From an uncultured Prevotella sp. (GTDB lineage Bacteria > Bacteroidota > Bacteroidia > Bacteroidales > Bacteroidaceae): a stretch of 21,303 bases of DNA. Within the stretch, counting starts at the first letter, position 1; the number at the start of each line of letters is the position of its first letter. The DNA lies in assembly GCA_934219025.1 (NCBI GenBank), contig CAKQDG010000033.1:1-21303 (forward strand), given 5' to 3'. Made by a program: the position numbers and the translations under genes. Below are positions 1 through 8,020 of the stretch, piece after piece. The notes under the pieces were generated by a model that was not told where the DNA came from, did not search any database, and saw only the letters and a list, made by a program, of their open reading frames with translations.

Positions 1-146
1 TCAATGCCGGCAAGGTAATTCGCGAGGCTGCCAAACTGATACAGGGTGGCGGTGGCGGTCAGCCACACTTCGCTACTGCCGGTGGAAAGAACATCGACGG
101 ACTGTCTGCTGCTGTAGACAAGGTCGTTGAGCTGGCACAGCTGTAA
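1..146 (+). CDS. alaS: Alanyl-tRNA synthetase, C-terminal end (partial)
   Basis: The reading frame enters from the left edge (first full codon at 3) and stops at TAA 144-146. It gives 47 residues beginning [14 protein letters not shown], then a glycine run followed by [11 protein letters not shown] and a closing amphipathic helix ending VVELAQL. This is the C-Ala (DHHA1-type) end of alanyl-tRNA synthetase, where the GGGGxPxxAxAGG loop is a family hallmark. The enzyme charges tRNA-Ala in the cytoplasm. The catalytic, editing and tRNA-recognition domains lie outside the window, so only the terminus can be judged, and it looks intact. A 9-bp tandem array and a strong hairpin follow the stop and would form its 3' UTR and terminator. 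Confidence 0.92.
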   Translation, partial: NAGKVIREAAKLIQGGGGGQPHFATAGGKNIDGLSAAVDKVVELAQL

Positions 147-160
147 TTTATTTTTGGGAC

Positions 161-295
161 GGCTCGGACAACTCGGACTGCTCGGACTGCTCGGACTGCT
201 CGGACGGCTCGGACGGCTCGGACTGCTCGGACTGCTCGGACTGCTCGGACTGCTCGGACTGCTCGGACAACTCGGACTGCTCGGACAGCTCGGAC
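161..295. repeat. 9-bp tandem array, 15 units (NN-CTCGGAC)
   Basis: Fifteen contiguous 9-bp units can be read by eye. In each, a heptamer CTCGGAC is invariant and the preceding dinucleotide varies, in order: gg, aa, tg, tg, tg, gg, gg, tg, tg, tg, tg, tg, aa, tg, ag. Read on the minus strand the unit is GTCCGAG-NN. The array starts 14 bp after the alaS stop and ends 12 bp before the hairpin at 307, so it should lie in the alaS 3' UTR. Translation gives only low-complexity (VRA)n, which I do not regard as a gene. Compare the array at 11391-11460. Confidence 0.95.
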
Positions 296-306
296 GACCA
301 TAATAA

Positions 307-344
307 CAGAAAGGGCTCGAAGTTTATGCTTCGAGCCCTTTCTG
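307..344. terminator. Bidirectional terminator between alaS and the five-gene minus-strand operon
   Basis: A perfect 16-bp inverted repeat (CAGAAAGGGCTCGAAG at 307-322 and its complement at 329-344) encloses a 6-nt loop. It lies between the convergent stops of alaS (146) and the transglutaminase-like gene (378), so it can serve both. The outer A/T-rich part of the stem supplies short T runs in both directions rather than a long U tract. Confidence 0.85.
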
Positions 345-377
345 TAGGTAAAAACTACTGCTCCTTATGTTGTAGTT

Positions 378-1847
378 TCATTTGCTGCGAGTCCATAGTT
401 GCACCTTAGGCTTTACGTCCTTGAACTGTGGCATGCACTGGCCTATCGAAGCCATTATGTATGTGGGGTCGCAAATGATAAACCTCTTTCCGCTGAAAGA
501 ATATCCGTCTCCACAAATACTTTCATCCGTGAAAGCCACAGCCGTTGCTTCATGACCGGGATAGTAAAGCAGATGAACGTCAAGATGCAGAATATTCTTC
601 ACGAGGAAGGCGAATAGAATAGCCCTGTCTTCGCAGTCGTTTGCCGGATAGATAAAATTCTCCTCCACGAAAAAAGCCTTTTCGTAGCCGAACTGATCTC
701 CGTCGGTTTTGTATTTAAAGGCAAGTTGCACGAATCTCAGTATTGCGTTTGCTGCATCTTTCTGCGACAAACCATTCACTTGTTCCTTTACTTGTCTAAT
801 CAGTTCTTGTCTGAAAGTATTGTCCAAACTGGATGCTGCATATACCGGCACGTCAGTCTGCGGGTATTCATCGGCAATTCTCTTTGCAGTTTCGTTTACC
901 GAACCGCTCACGGTGATGCCGTTTCCCTTTATCTCAAAAGGAATTCCCTTTCCGATGTTCAGTCTTGCAGGCGCCATGACAAGATTGATGTCTTTGCCAA
1001 GGTTCGTTCCGTTAGGTATTGCGCAAGTGGAAATGCCTCCAATTTCAGAGCAGTTTGTTTCCGAATCCTTTATAAAGGCAAAGTATTTCTTCCCGTTAGC
1101 TTCGATATACGAACGCGAATATACCATCTGCTTGAACGGTACGAGCAGCAGCATATCATTGCCCGTTCTGCCCAGCCTGATGTCGTATCCCATATTCACC
1201 AGCAGATAGTGGGAGAGGATAGTGGCTGTGTTGTAGTCGTTCTGGCATGCGGCTTCAGAATAGCGTCTTATGAGTTTAAACACGAGCCAGTCGGACATTT
1301 CTCCTCCGCTTATAAGCAACTTCAGTGATGCTGCAACTTTGTCGTATATTCTATCGTCTTGCATTTGTGCCCAACATTCGCTGATGAATTTCTCGCTTAC
1401 CGATGTGAGATGAGTTACATTAACCTTGGTAGCTTTCATCTTTATACCATAAAACGGAAAAGTTGTTTTTTCTTCCAGCGGGTCAATTACAGAGGGTGTA
1501 CCTTGACCTAAAGGCGAATGATCTGGTTCCGGAGCTTTAGGTATAGAAGCCTGTGGAATAATATTCTTCGGTGACGAAGGTTTTCCTGTATTTCCGTCCG
1601 GAGCTTTTGGCGGCGTTTCGGGCTTTTTGTCAGGAAACAGTTTCTCTCCACGGAACACTTGATATTTTTCCCATGTCTCCTTCAGAAAGCGGGTATAATT
1701 GTTGATTATGTCGTTTCTGAATCCGTTGTAGTCGGCAATCATGCGCTCCCTTTCACTCTTAAAGTCATTTGCGTCTTGCGCCATTGTTGTGCATGCGCCA
1801 GTTGCAAGAAACGATAGTGTGATAATCGCCTTTTTCATGTCATCCAT
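378..1847 (-). CDS. Exported transglutaminase-like protein
   Basis: The product is 489 aa with an N-terminal hydrophobic signal (residues 4-24, probable cleavage after MAQ). A charged helical segment follows (about 26-70), then a Pro/Lys-rich linker (72-122) and a long middle region. The C-terminal domain has a transglutaminase-like core: NDCEDRA gives Cys405, PGHEAT gives His432 and CDPTY gives Asp460, the expected order and spacing of a Cys-His-Asp triad. Family knowledge allows a peptidase, amidase or cross-linking activity, and the substrate is not evident. It is the last gene of a five-gene exported-protein operon, 46 bp downstream of the LPP20-type gene and 33 bp before the terminator. 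Met4 (1838) is an alternative start that gives a tighter signal peptide. Cys19 lacks a convincing lipobox, so I treat it as periplasmic rather than lipidated. Confidence 0.85.
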   Translation of the reverse strand: MDDMKKAIITLSFLATGACTTMAQDANDFKSERERMIADYNGFRNDIINNYTRFLKETWEKYQVFRGEKLFPDKKPETPPKAPDGNTGKPSSPKNIIPQASIPKAPEPDHSPLGQGTPSVIDPLEEKTTFPFYGIKMKATKVNVTHLTSVSEKFISECWAQMQDDRIYDKVAASLKLLISGGEMSDWLVFKLIRRYSEAACQNDYNTATILSHYLLVNMGYDIRLGRTGNDMLLLVPFKQMVYSRSYIEANGKKYFAFIKDSETNCSEIGGISTCAIPNGTNLGKDINLVMAPARLNIGKGIPFEIKGNGITVSGSVNETAKRIADEYPQTDVPVYAASSLDNTFRQELIRQVKEQVNGLSQKDAANAILRFVQLAFKYKTDGDQFGYEKAFFVEENFIYPANDCEDRAILFAFLVKNILHLDVHLLYYPGHEATAVAFTDESICGDGYSFSGKRFIICDPTYIMASIGQCMPQFKDVKPKVQLWTRSK

Positions 1848-1893
1848 TTTTTTTGAATATGTAATGTTATAGATCTTCAGTCATTGCATACTG

Positions 1894-3690
1894 TCAGAAA
1901 TCGCTCGGACCGTATACTCCGAAGTTCGGATCTTTTTTCGGTTGCCAGGTGCGCAGAATGATGAGAGGCTTCTGTGGGTTGTTTATGTCAATCTCCAGAA
2001 ACAGATATCCGTGGTCGCCATAGTTTGACGAGTAGTAGTCTTGCGAAATCTGTATGGCATACATTTCTTTACCCTTTCCCGGTTTCATCACGTTTGTGTC
2101 AGAGAATCTGATGTTTACGAATTCGTTGCTTGCAAAGCATTTGGCAAGGTTGTTCAGATATTCGTCTTTCGTCTGTCTGTTGTATGTAATGATATCGTTG
2201 TTTGAAAAGGTAGCAGCTCCCTCGCGGCTTTTGTACATCGTGGACTGCTTTGACACGCGGCCTGTAATTATTATGGCGTTGTCGTCGAAGATATTTCTGA
2301 TGTAGTCAAGCCGTTTCAGAGAATATGCAGTTTTGTAGTTCTCCATAAAACTTACGATAGTCTTGCGTGCCGTTTCGGGCCAGTTGGTGTTTTCAAGGAT
2401 TCCATCTTCAGCAGTTTTGCCGAGTCCGAAGGTTATGTTTGCAATTTTCCCCTCGTTGTTGAAAGTGAACACCATATCCTCTACAAATGATTTGCGCAAT
2501 CCGTTTTTGAACGAGAAAGCCATCTGCAGTCCCTTAGCCACCACCTTGTCTCCGTCTTGATATATCCTTATGCTTGGTTTTCCTACGATCTGTGCCGATC
2601 CGTATTTTATCAGCCTGTTGTATATATCCTTGCCCTCTTCGGTAAAGGCGGCGTCATTTGCAGTATAGTTTTTCTTTCTGATATTGTTGGCAACACTCTG
2701 TATGGCTTCCATATATTTTTTGCAACCGTCGGCGGGGAGTTCCAGCATGCTGTTGGTTATCGGTTGTTGCGCCATGTCTGTTTCCGTTGTGCCGGCATTT
2801 TTTGCAGCTTTAACGTTGGTGTATGCTTTTTTCATCGGCATACTCCTTACGGCATTCATCACGCTTTCAATTTCCTTGTCGATATGCGATTGTCCGCGGT
2901 ATTCAAATTCGTATTTTATCTGATACTGTTTCGGGTTCAGTCCTTCGGGCATCTCTATTATGCCCACACCATCCTTGGCGCTGTAGATGCTGCTCCATTC
3001 GCGACCGTCAAAATAAGAATAGTCTATCGAGGCAACGGGTTGTCCTTTGTAGGTGAACTGCAGTTCCGTTTCACCGTCAGAGCTTTTGCCTGCCACAGCT
3101 TTTATTTGGCTGAAAATGCTGTTCATCTGTTCCGGAATCCAAACAGCCAGCACGTGTTTCTCGTTATCCTCTGTCGTGTAGCTCATCTCGTTGGGATATT
3201 GCAGAGAGCGCAGGAGCGTGAGAGCCCAATAGTAGTTTCTCAGTGCATCGTCAATCTGCCTGTTCTCCTCAGCCTTAATAGCATTGCCAACGAGTTCAGT
3301 GATTTTGTGTTTCCGCGATTCAAAGATTTTTTGAATCTCAGATTTTCTGATCCATCTGCCAACATGTGCATCCGGCTCATTATGCAGCACCACGCGCTCC
3401 GTGTTTGTCAGTGTAGCCTGTGAGTAAGTCTTGATGCTGGAGCTGAATTCGCTGTTGGATTCCACTTTTCCGTTGTTGGATTTCTCGTCGTCCTTTTGCT
3501 GCGTAACGCTCGATATGTTTACAGAAATTTTGCTTATCAGGTCAGACAGAGCCTGATGGTCGGCCTCGTCGAGAGATGCGCCATATCCTTCTCCATAGAG
3601 AAACAATTTGCTTGATTTGACAGTCTCCCAGTCTTGGGCTTTTATGCCCATGACTGAGAGACAGAATGATATAAGAAATAAAAATCTCAT
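1894..3690 (-). CDS. LPP20-family exported protein with NTF2-like C-terminal region
   Basis: The chosen start is ATG at 3690, giving 598 aa that begin MRFLFLISFCLSVMGIKAQ, a clean type I signal peptide. The bases before it are A-rich (AAAAAAGAAAA), as is common for Bacteroidetes initiation. An in-frame ATG at 3711 is possible, and one at 3756 would run into the upstream gene and bury the signal. Residues 24-60 (LYGEGYGASLDEADHQALSD) match the LPP20 pattern of an aromatic strand followed by a helix rich in Ala and acidic residues. Residues 131-168 look like a TPR-type helical pair. A mixed alpha/beta region (about 320-430) precedes an NTF2-like section (about 436-598). The family is common in Bacteroidetes without a settled role. 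There is no Cys after the signal, so it is exported but probably not lipidated. Confidence 0.8.
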   Translation of the reverse strand: MRFLFLISFCLSVMGIKAQDWETVKSSKLFLYGEGYGASLDEADHQALSDLISKISVNISSVTQQKDDEKSNNGKVESNSEFSSSIKTYSQATLTNTERVVLHNEPDAHVGRWIRKSEIQKIFESRKHKITELVGNAIKAEENRQIDDALRNYYWALTLLRSLQYPNEMSYTTEDNEKHVLAVWIPEQMNSIFSQIKAVAGKSSDGETELQFTYKGQPVASIDYSYFDGREWSSIYSAKDGVGIIEMPEGLNPKQYQIKYEFEYRGQSHIDKEIESVMNAVRSMPMKKAYTNVKAAKNAGTTETDMAQQPITNSMLELPADGCKKYMEAIQSVANNIRKKNYTANDAAFTEEGKDIYNRLIKYGSAQIVGKPSIRIYQDGDKVVAKGLQMAFSFKNGLRKSFVEDMVFTFNNEGKIANITFGLGKTAEDGILENTNWPETARKTIVSFMENYKTAYSLKRLDYIRNIFDDNAIIITGRVSKQSTMYKSREGAATFSNNDIITYNRQTKDEYLNNLAKCFASNEFVNIRFSDTNVMKPGKGKEMYAIQISQDYYSSNYGDHGYLFLEIDINNPQKPLIILRTWQPKKDPNFGVYGPSDF

Positions 3691-3718
3691 TTTTTCTTTT
3701 TTGCTTGGCATTACGGGT

Positions 3719-4366
3719 TTATTGCTCGTTAGTGCTTTCAGCCTCGAAGCCTTCACGCACGAAGTCGCTCACTTTCTTTGCATATTTCTGTGCAGCCTCA
3801 CTTTCCTTCAGAGCGTTCTCCATAGCGCGGATGCGAGCCTTCACTGCCGCGTCTTCGTTGATGATAAAGAAAGTCTGCATGCTGAAAGTTCCGTTTTTGT
3901 TGTCTTTTATCACAGAGAATGATTCCTGCATTTCACCCTTGATTTCTTTTTCCACAAGAGTTTCGTAGGCAGCGTAGAAATGCTCAAACTCAGCATCGGT
4001 GTTGTTGGCATCGCCGGCAAGATCGCTCACCACGCGTCCCTTCACGTGGCTGCCAGCATTTCGTGCATAGATATTGCATGCATTGTTGATAGACATTTGT
4101 TTGCCCACGTTCTTTGATTTGAAACTGCTTGCTTCGCCCATCACCTCGTATCCGTTTTCGCCGAGTTGGCGCAGTTTGTCGTAGTGGGTGAGCAGTGCCA
4201 CCTCTATGGTGCGGCTGCTGCCGTAGAGTTTCCATCCCTCCTTTTTGAACTCCTTGATTTTAGCCTTGTATTCCTTTTTCTGAGCCTTCTCCAAGAGTTT
4301 GTTCTGTGCCACAGCCATGGGCATTACCAATGCCATCATGAGCAAAAATGTGATAAATCTTTTCAT
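3719..4366 (-). CDS. Small exported protein, possibly a divergent LPP20-like domain
   Basis: The product is 215 aa with a type I signal peptide (1-20, cleavage after AVA). A basic helix follows (LLEKAQKKEYKAKIKEFKKE), then GWKLYGSSRTIEVALLTHYDKL, which has the same strand-then-helix layout as the LPP20 start of its downstream neighbour. Next comes an NNA-containing segment (MSINNACNIYARNAG). The C-terminal half is helical and charged and ends ESTNEQ. I do not recognise a named family with certainty, and the LPP20 resemblance is inference from pattern and position. It sits 38 bp downstream of the BACON lipoprotein gene and 28 bp upstream of the LPP20-type gene, so co-transcription is very likely. 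No catalytic motif is visible. Confidence 0.8.
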   Translation of the reverse strand: MKRFITFLLMMALVMPMAVAQNKLLEKAQKKEYKAKIKEFKKEGWKLYGSSRTIEVALLTHYDKLRQLGENGYEVMGEASSFKSKNVGKQMSINNACNIYARNAGSHVKGRVVSDLAGDANNTDAEFEHFYAAYETLVEKEIKGEMQESFSVIKDNKNGTFSMQTFFIINEDAAVKARIRAMENALKESEAAQKYAKKVSDFVREGFEAESTNEQ

Positions 4367-4404
4367 AATCCGTTATCGTTTTTAAATTTTTAATTTTGTT
4401 TTTT

Positions 4405-5667
4405 CTAACCTTCCTGATATATTCTCATCGAAGCTTTGTTCTTGCCGTTGTACATAAGATAAATGTATCCGCTTCGGGTCTTGCCCGTATTGTTTTGTTT
4501 CACTTTCACGGTTACGGTCTTGTTGCTCTTGTTTATCGTCACGTCACACCAGTCCTTCACCTCGTCGGATTGTAGGGTAGGGATGAAGTTTGCCGTATAG
4601 CTCACGGTTTCGCTCGCTCCTTTCTTGTCGGCATAGATATACGAGCTGCCGAACGAAGCGGTTGCGCTGAAGGCATACTGGTAAACATTAACCGACTGCT
4701 GCTTTGTGCCATTGTACATAAGATAGAGATAGCCGGAACGAGTAGTTTCGGTTTCGTTTGGCGATACTGTCAGCGTGATAGTCTTCTTGTCGGTGTCAAT
4801 ACTTGCCTTGCACCAGCTCTTAATCTCGTCATACTGTATTGTTGGGGTGAAGTTTGCCGTATAGGTAAGAACTTTTGTTTCGCCTTTGCTGTCGATATAG
4901 AAGTAGCTGTTGCTCACCGATGAGTTAGGGTGAAATGCATACTGGCTCACTTCAAATTTGCCTATTGACTCACCATTATATTGTAGTAATACATATGCCG
5001 TGCGTGAAGATGTTTTTGTATTAGGCTTTGCCGTTACATGAAGCGTATATCCAGGCAGACTGTAGTATGTCTCGCCGTTACTTTCTGCAATGGCCGATAC
5101 CCAGTTGTCTTCGTTTCCGCTGTATGCAATCGTTGGGGTGAAATTGGATGAGAACGTAACGTCTTTTGTTCCTCCTTCAGAATCAAAGTTACTTAAATAG
5201 GATTTGTCATAGAATTTAGGTTTGACCACAGGCTTGTTTACTGTGATCGGAATTGAGTATTTCCAGTCAGTGGCAGTAGATTCAAGAGACACTTCCGCCG
5301 TGCGTTCCTCCTCTAAAGGAATGTTTGAGTCTATAGCCAGGCTAACATCCGAATTTCCGTTTCCCGACATTGGAGATATCTTTATCCAATCTGGCACGTT
5401 TGCGAATTTCCAAGGAGTGTTTTCTGCATCAATCGTAAGTTTACATGTAAGACCATATTGACCCAGATTTAGAATATAACTGTTTATCTTGTGATCATAA
5501 ATATCAGTTTTCTGAAAAGATTCGGAACTGACTTTCAGTTTGTACTTGTTGTTTGATACTGTATATTTCCCGTCGCCGAGTTCTGCCGATTCCGAGCACG
5601 AACCGAGTGGCAGACACAATGCACCCGCCATTGTGGCGGCTAAGACTGAATATATATATGTTTTCAT
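4405..5667 (-). CDS. Lipoprotein with four BACON-like domains
   Basis: The product is 420 aa. Residues 1-23 form a lipoprotein signal ending PLGS before Cys24, so the mature protein should be lipid-anchored at its N terminus. Four beta-sandwich repeats follow at about 61-143, 155-245, 253-332 and 341-419. They share an NFTPTI-type strand, a W-containing turn (VPDWIKISP, EIKSWCKASI, EVKDWCDVTI), an R-[ST]-[AG]-Y strand (RSGYLYLMYNG) and a final V-x-Q-x strand. This is the BACON pattern (Bacteroidetes-associated, often carbohydrate- or mucin-linked). Repeats 3 and 4 are close to each other, which suggests recent duplication. The protein has no catalytic domain, so it is more likely a binding or structural component. 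It lies 43 bp downstream of the PEGA-repeat gene and reads as the second gene of the operon. Confidence 0.85.
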   Translation of the reverse strand: MKTYIYSVLAATMAGALCLPLGSCSESAELGDGKYTVSNNKYKLKVSSESFQKTDIYDHKINSYILNLGQYGLTCKLTIDAENTPWKFANVPDWIKISPMSGNGNSDVSLAIDSNIPLEEERTAEVSLESTATDWKYSIPITVNKPVVKPKFYDKSYLSNFDSEGGTKDVTFSSNFTPTIAYSGNEDNWVSAIAESNGETYYSLPGYTLHVTAKPNTKTSSRTAYVLLQYNGESIGKFEVSQYAFHPNSSVSNSYFYIDSKGETKVLTYTANFTPTIQYDEIKSWCKASIDTDKKTITLTVSPNETETTRSGYLYLMYNGTKQQSVNVYQYAFSATASFGSSYIYADKKGASETVSYTANFIPTLQSDEVKDWCDVTINKSNKTVTVKVKQNNTGKTRSGYIYLMYNGKNKASMRIYQEG

Positions 5668-5710
5668 TTTCTTGCAGTTAATAAGTTTTCTTGTTATGAT
5701 ATGGTGGAGA

Positions 5711-7729
5711 TCAGAAATAGAAGTTCATCGAAGCGCTGATGTTCATTCCCGTGCTCCATCCCTTTATGTCGTCAGAGAGTTTCTCCATCTGTTCATACAG
5801 AGTTCCCTTCTTTATCGGGAAACTGTAGCTTGGCATAACGCTGACTGCCACTCCGCGGCATACGGCAAGTTGCAGACGCAGTGCTGCCACTCCCGACACG
5901 ACATAGGTTACTTTCTTGCTGTCAGACGAAGAGTTCTTCTTGTCGCTTAATACGGATGTATACGAAATGCCCACCTGTGGTGTAAGCAGCAGTCGGTTTA
6001 CAAACTTTTCGTGTCCGAGAACTATGCCGTATCCAATTTTTCCTTCAAAGTTTAACGGCTGTACTTCTTTCACCTCGTAGCCTGCATCAGATTTGTCGGT
6101 CGGAGTGAAATACAGGGCGTCGCTCTTTTTCAGTCCGTATTTCACGGCAAATTCTCCGTTGAAGCCGCTTGCATAGAATCCCATGGCAGCATACGGCGCA
6201 TTGAACGCGCCCATTTGATAGCCGAGATCGAAATAAAAACGGTTCTTGTTGTAGAATATCTTTGCAAGATTCTTGTTGAACGTTTCGTCTTTGGTAAACG
6301 AGCGTGTGCCGTTCCACGGGTAGTATCCGTCGGCCATGAAACTTATCCTGTAAGATTCGCCCGATTTCAAGTCGGTGGTGTAAGGCGTCTTCGACACGTT
6401 GTTGCCGTTGATATAGAAGTCGGTCCCCTGAGGGTTGGAGTCGAAGGTTACGGTGGCAATGGCGAGCATGTTCACGCTCTTTTCCGTGGTCTTGCCCTCT
6501 TCCACGTCTACATACAGAGTCTCCGTTTTGAATCCCTTCTTCCTTACTTCAATCTTGTGGCTTCCGATGAGCACCTTGTCGGAATAGAAATCCGAAGTCT
6601 CGTCAGACCGTTCCCCGTCGTCAATGGTGAAGCGGGCGAGTTCCGATGCCTTGATGTCCACGGCGCCGTAGATAGGTTCCGGGGCGAGCAGACTCACGTT
6701 CTGTGTCGTTCCCTTCGTTATCGTTATCTCCTGTGTAGTGTTGCGGTGGCTCTTTCGCTTGCACACCACTTCGTGTTTGCCCACGCCCAGGTTCTCTTCC
6801 ACCTTTCCGTTTCCCTTTAGCTCATTGTCAATCCAGATTTCCGTTTCCGGGCTGCTTGCCTGGAGCACGGCCGTGCCGTAGTTGGCCTCAAGCACGGGGC
6901 TGATGGCGGTGGTGTCGTTGTCGGTGATGTTCACCTCGTCCTCGAAAGTCTCGTAGAGAGGCTTCACTATGCGTATGGCATGCCTGCCGCTACCCATGCG
7001 CACGGCATTGGCATCAACGTAGCCGCTGTATTTGAAATCCACATAAAGTTTGGCGTCGAGCATTTCGCTATAGTTGCCAAATGTGAGCCATCCGAACTTA
7101 GGCTTTAGCGTAACGGTCTGTTCCTGTGGCAACTTCGGGTCGTTTATGGTTATCGTGCCCTGCTGCTCATAGTAGTCTTTAGCCCTTACGATGTATCTGT
7201 GTGTGCCGAAAGACAGACGCTTGTGCAACACGCCGTCCTGTGCAGTTTCCACCGTTCCGTTTATTATCACCTCGGCATTGCTTGGCGACACGTGGAGTAT
7301 CAGCTCCTGGCTTTTTGCATCGTTGAATGTCAGCGTCTGCACCATGTCGCAGGTCAGTTTCATTGTATATGTGCGTCCCGCCTGGATTGCCATCGGAATT
7401 CTGTATTCTTTACTTCCAAGTTGCGGGTGCTGTATTTGGATTTTCTTTATTCCGTGTTGCACGTATACCCATGTCTCAGCAGTTTTTTCCACCACATCCA
7501 CCACTTGCAGCTGTCCGGTGTCGAAGGCAAGTCCCTTCAGCGGCGGAGTAGACACCACTTTTATTATGGCACATCTCTGTCCGTTGGGGTCGAGCTTCTG
7601 TGTCCCCTCAAGCATGGCTTCCGTTCCTTTTTCGTTGCAATAGAAATCTGATACCGATATCTTTTCTTGAGCCCAAACGAGTAGTGGGAACATAAAGACA
7701 ATCGACAATAATGACAAATACTTTTTCAT
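5711..7729 (-). CDS. PEGA-repeat protein with putative C-terminal outer-membrane beta-barrel
   Basis: The product is 672 aa. Residues 1-20 are a type I signal (cleavage after VWA). A beta-rich N-terminal module covers about 22-135. Five PEGA-like repeats follow at about 143-200, 213-270, 285-340, 355-412 and 425-485, best seen in VSPSNAEVIINGT, SSPETEIWIDNE and SNPQGTDFYINGN, each followed by a G-x-H/Y strand and a K-x-[GY]-[FY]-type turn. From about 495 the sequence alternates aromatic and small residues in strand-length segments and ends NISASMNFYF. A terminal aromatic residue is typical of outer-membrane barrel proteins, so I infer a small barrel of roughly 8 strands carrying the PEGA repeats in the periplasm or outside. 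It is the first gene of the five-gene minus-strand operon. Function is unknown. Confidence 0.85.
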   Translation of the reverse strand: MKKYLSLLSIVFMFPLLVWAQEKISVSDFYCNEKGTEAMLEGTQKLDPNGQRCAIIKVVSTPPLKGLAFDTGQLQVVDVVEKTAETWVYVQHGIKKIQIQHPQLGSKEYRIPMAIQAGRTYTMKLTCDMVQTLTFNDAKSQELILHVSPSNAEVIINGTVETAQDGVLHKRLSFGTHRYIVRAKDYYEQQGTITINDPKLPQEQTVTLKPKFGWLTFGNYSEMLDAKLYVDFKYSGYVDANAVRMGSGRHAIRIVKPLYETFEDEVNITDNDTTAISPVLEANYGTAVLQASSPETEIWIDNELKGNGKVEENLGVGKHEVVCKRKSHRNTTQEITITKGTTQNVSLLAPEPIYGAVDIKASELARFTIDDGERSDETSDFYSDKVLIGSHKIEVRKKGFKTETLYVDVEEGKTTEKSVNMLAIATVTFDSNPQGTDFYINGNNVSKTPYTTDLKSGESYRISFMADGYYPWNGTRSFTKDETFNKNLAKIFYNKNRFYFDLGYQMGAFNAPYAAMGFYASGFNGEFAVKYGLKKSDALYFTPTDKSDAGYEVKEVQPLNFEGKIGYGIVLGHEKFVNRLLLTPQVGISYTSVLSDKKNSSSDSKKVTYVVSGVAALRLQLAVCRGVAVSVMPSYSFPIKKGTLYEQMEKLSDDIKGWSTGMNISASMNFYF

Positions 7730-7771
7730 GTTTCAGGTCTTGTGAATTTTGATTTATTAGATAATGTAGTG

Positions 7772-7804
7772 CTAAGGTAATCATATTTTTTCTTTTTTTA
7801 TCAA
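7772..7804 (-). promoter_or_regulatory. Weak candidate promoter for the five-gene operon
   Basis: On the minus strand TACCTTAG (7779-7772) matches the Bacteroidetes -7 box TAnnTTTG with one mismatch. TTG at 7804-7802 could be the -33 element, with a 22-bp spacer, slightly longer than the usual 19-21. Transcription would begin near 7765, leaving a leader of about 36 nt before the ATG at 7729. A run of eight G on this strand (7821-7814) lies just upstream of the -33 element. Confidence 0.35.
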
Positions 7805-7951
7805 TTGCAATTACCCCCCCCGAAATTTATAATAAATTAACTAATATAAATTATAATTTATTAAACGCCAAACACATGTCCAAATCATAGAAATAAGAAC
7901 TTTAGAACACTTTTTCATTGGCTTCCCTTCGGCAGACATGCGCTTCTTTTG

Positions 7952-8020
7952 GAGCAAAGCAATGCTTCTCTCCGAGCAAAGCAATGCTTCTCTGCCCGAA
8001 AAGCTATGCTTTGCCCGGAG
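7952..8020. repeat. Short palindromic repeat cluster (AAGCaatGCTT type)
   Basis: Two identical 20-bp copies (GAGCAAAGCAATGCTTCTCT at 7952-7971 and 7974-7993) sit 22 bp apart. Each contains the small inverted repeat AAGC-AAT-GCTT. A third, diverged copy follows with AAAGC-TAT-GCTTT (about 7999-8012), flanked by inverted GCCCG (7994-7998) and CGGAG (8016-8020) sequences. The cluster could form small hairpins, but no function can be assigned. Confidence 0.75.

Noticed and set aside
161..295. CRISPR array
   Set aside because: The unit is 9 bp with a 2-bp variable part. There is no repeat-spacer structure and no cas gene.
59..301. Open frame on the minus strand coding (VRA)n
   Set aside because: It is a direct translation of the 9-bp array and then antisense alaS, with no protein features beyond the repeat.
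2557..3423. 288-aa open frame on the plus strand
   Set aside because: It is antisense to the LPP20-type gene and looks like a low-complexity shadow without family features.
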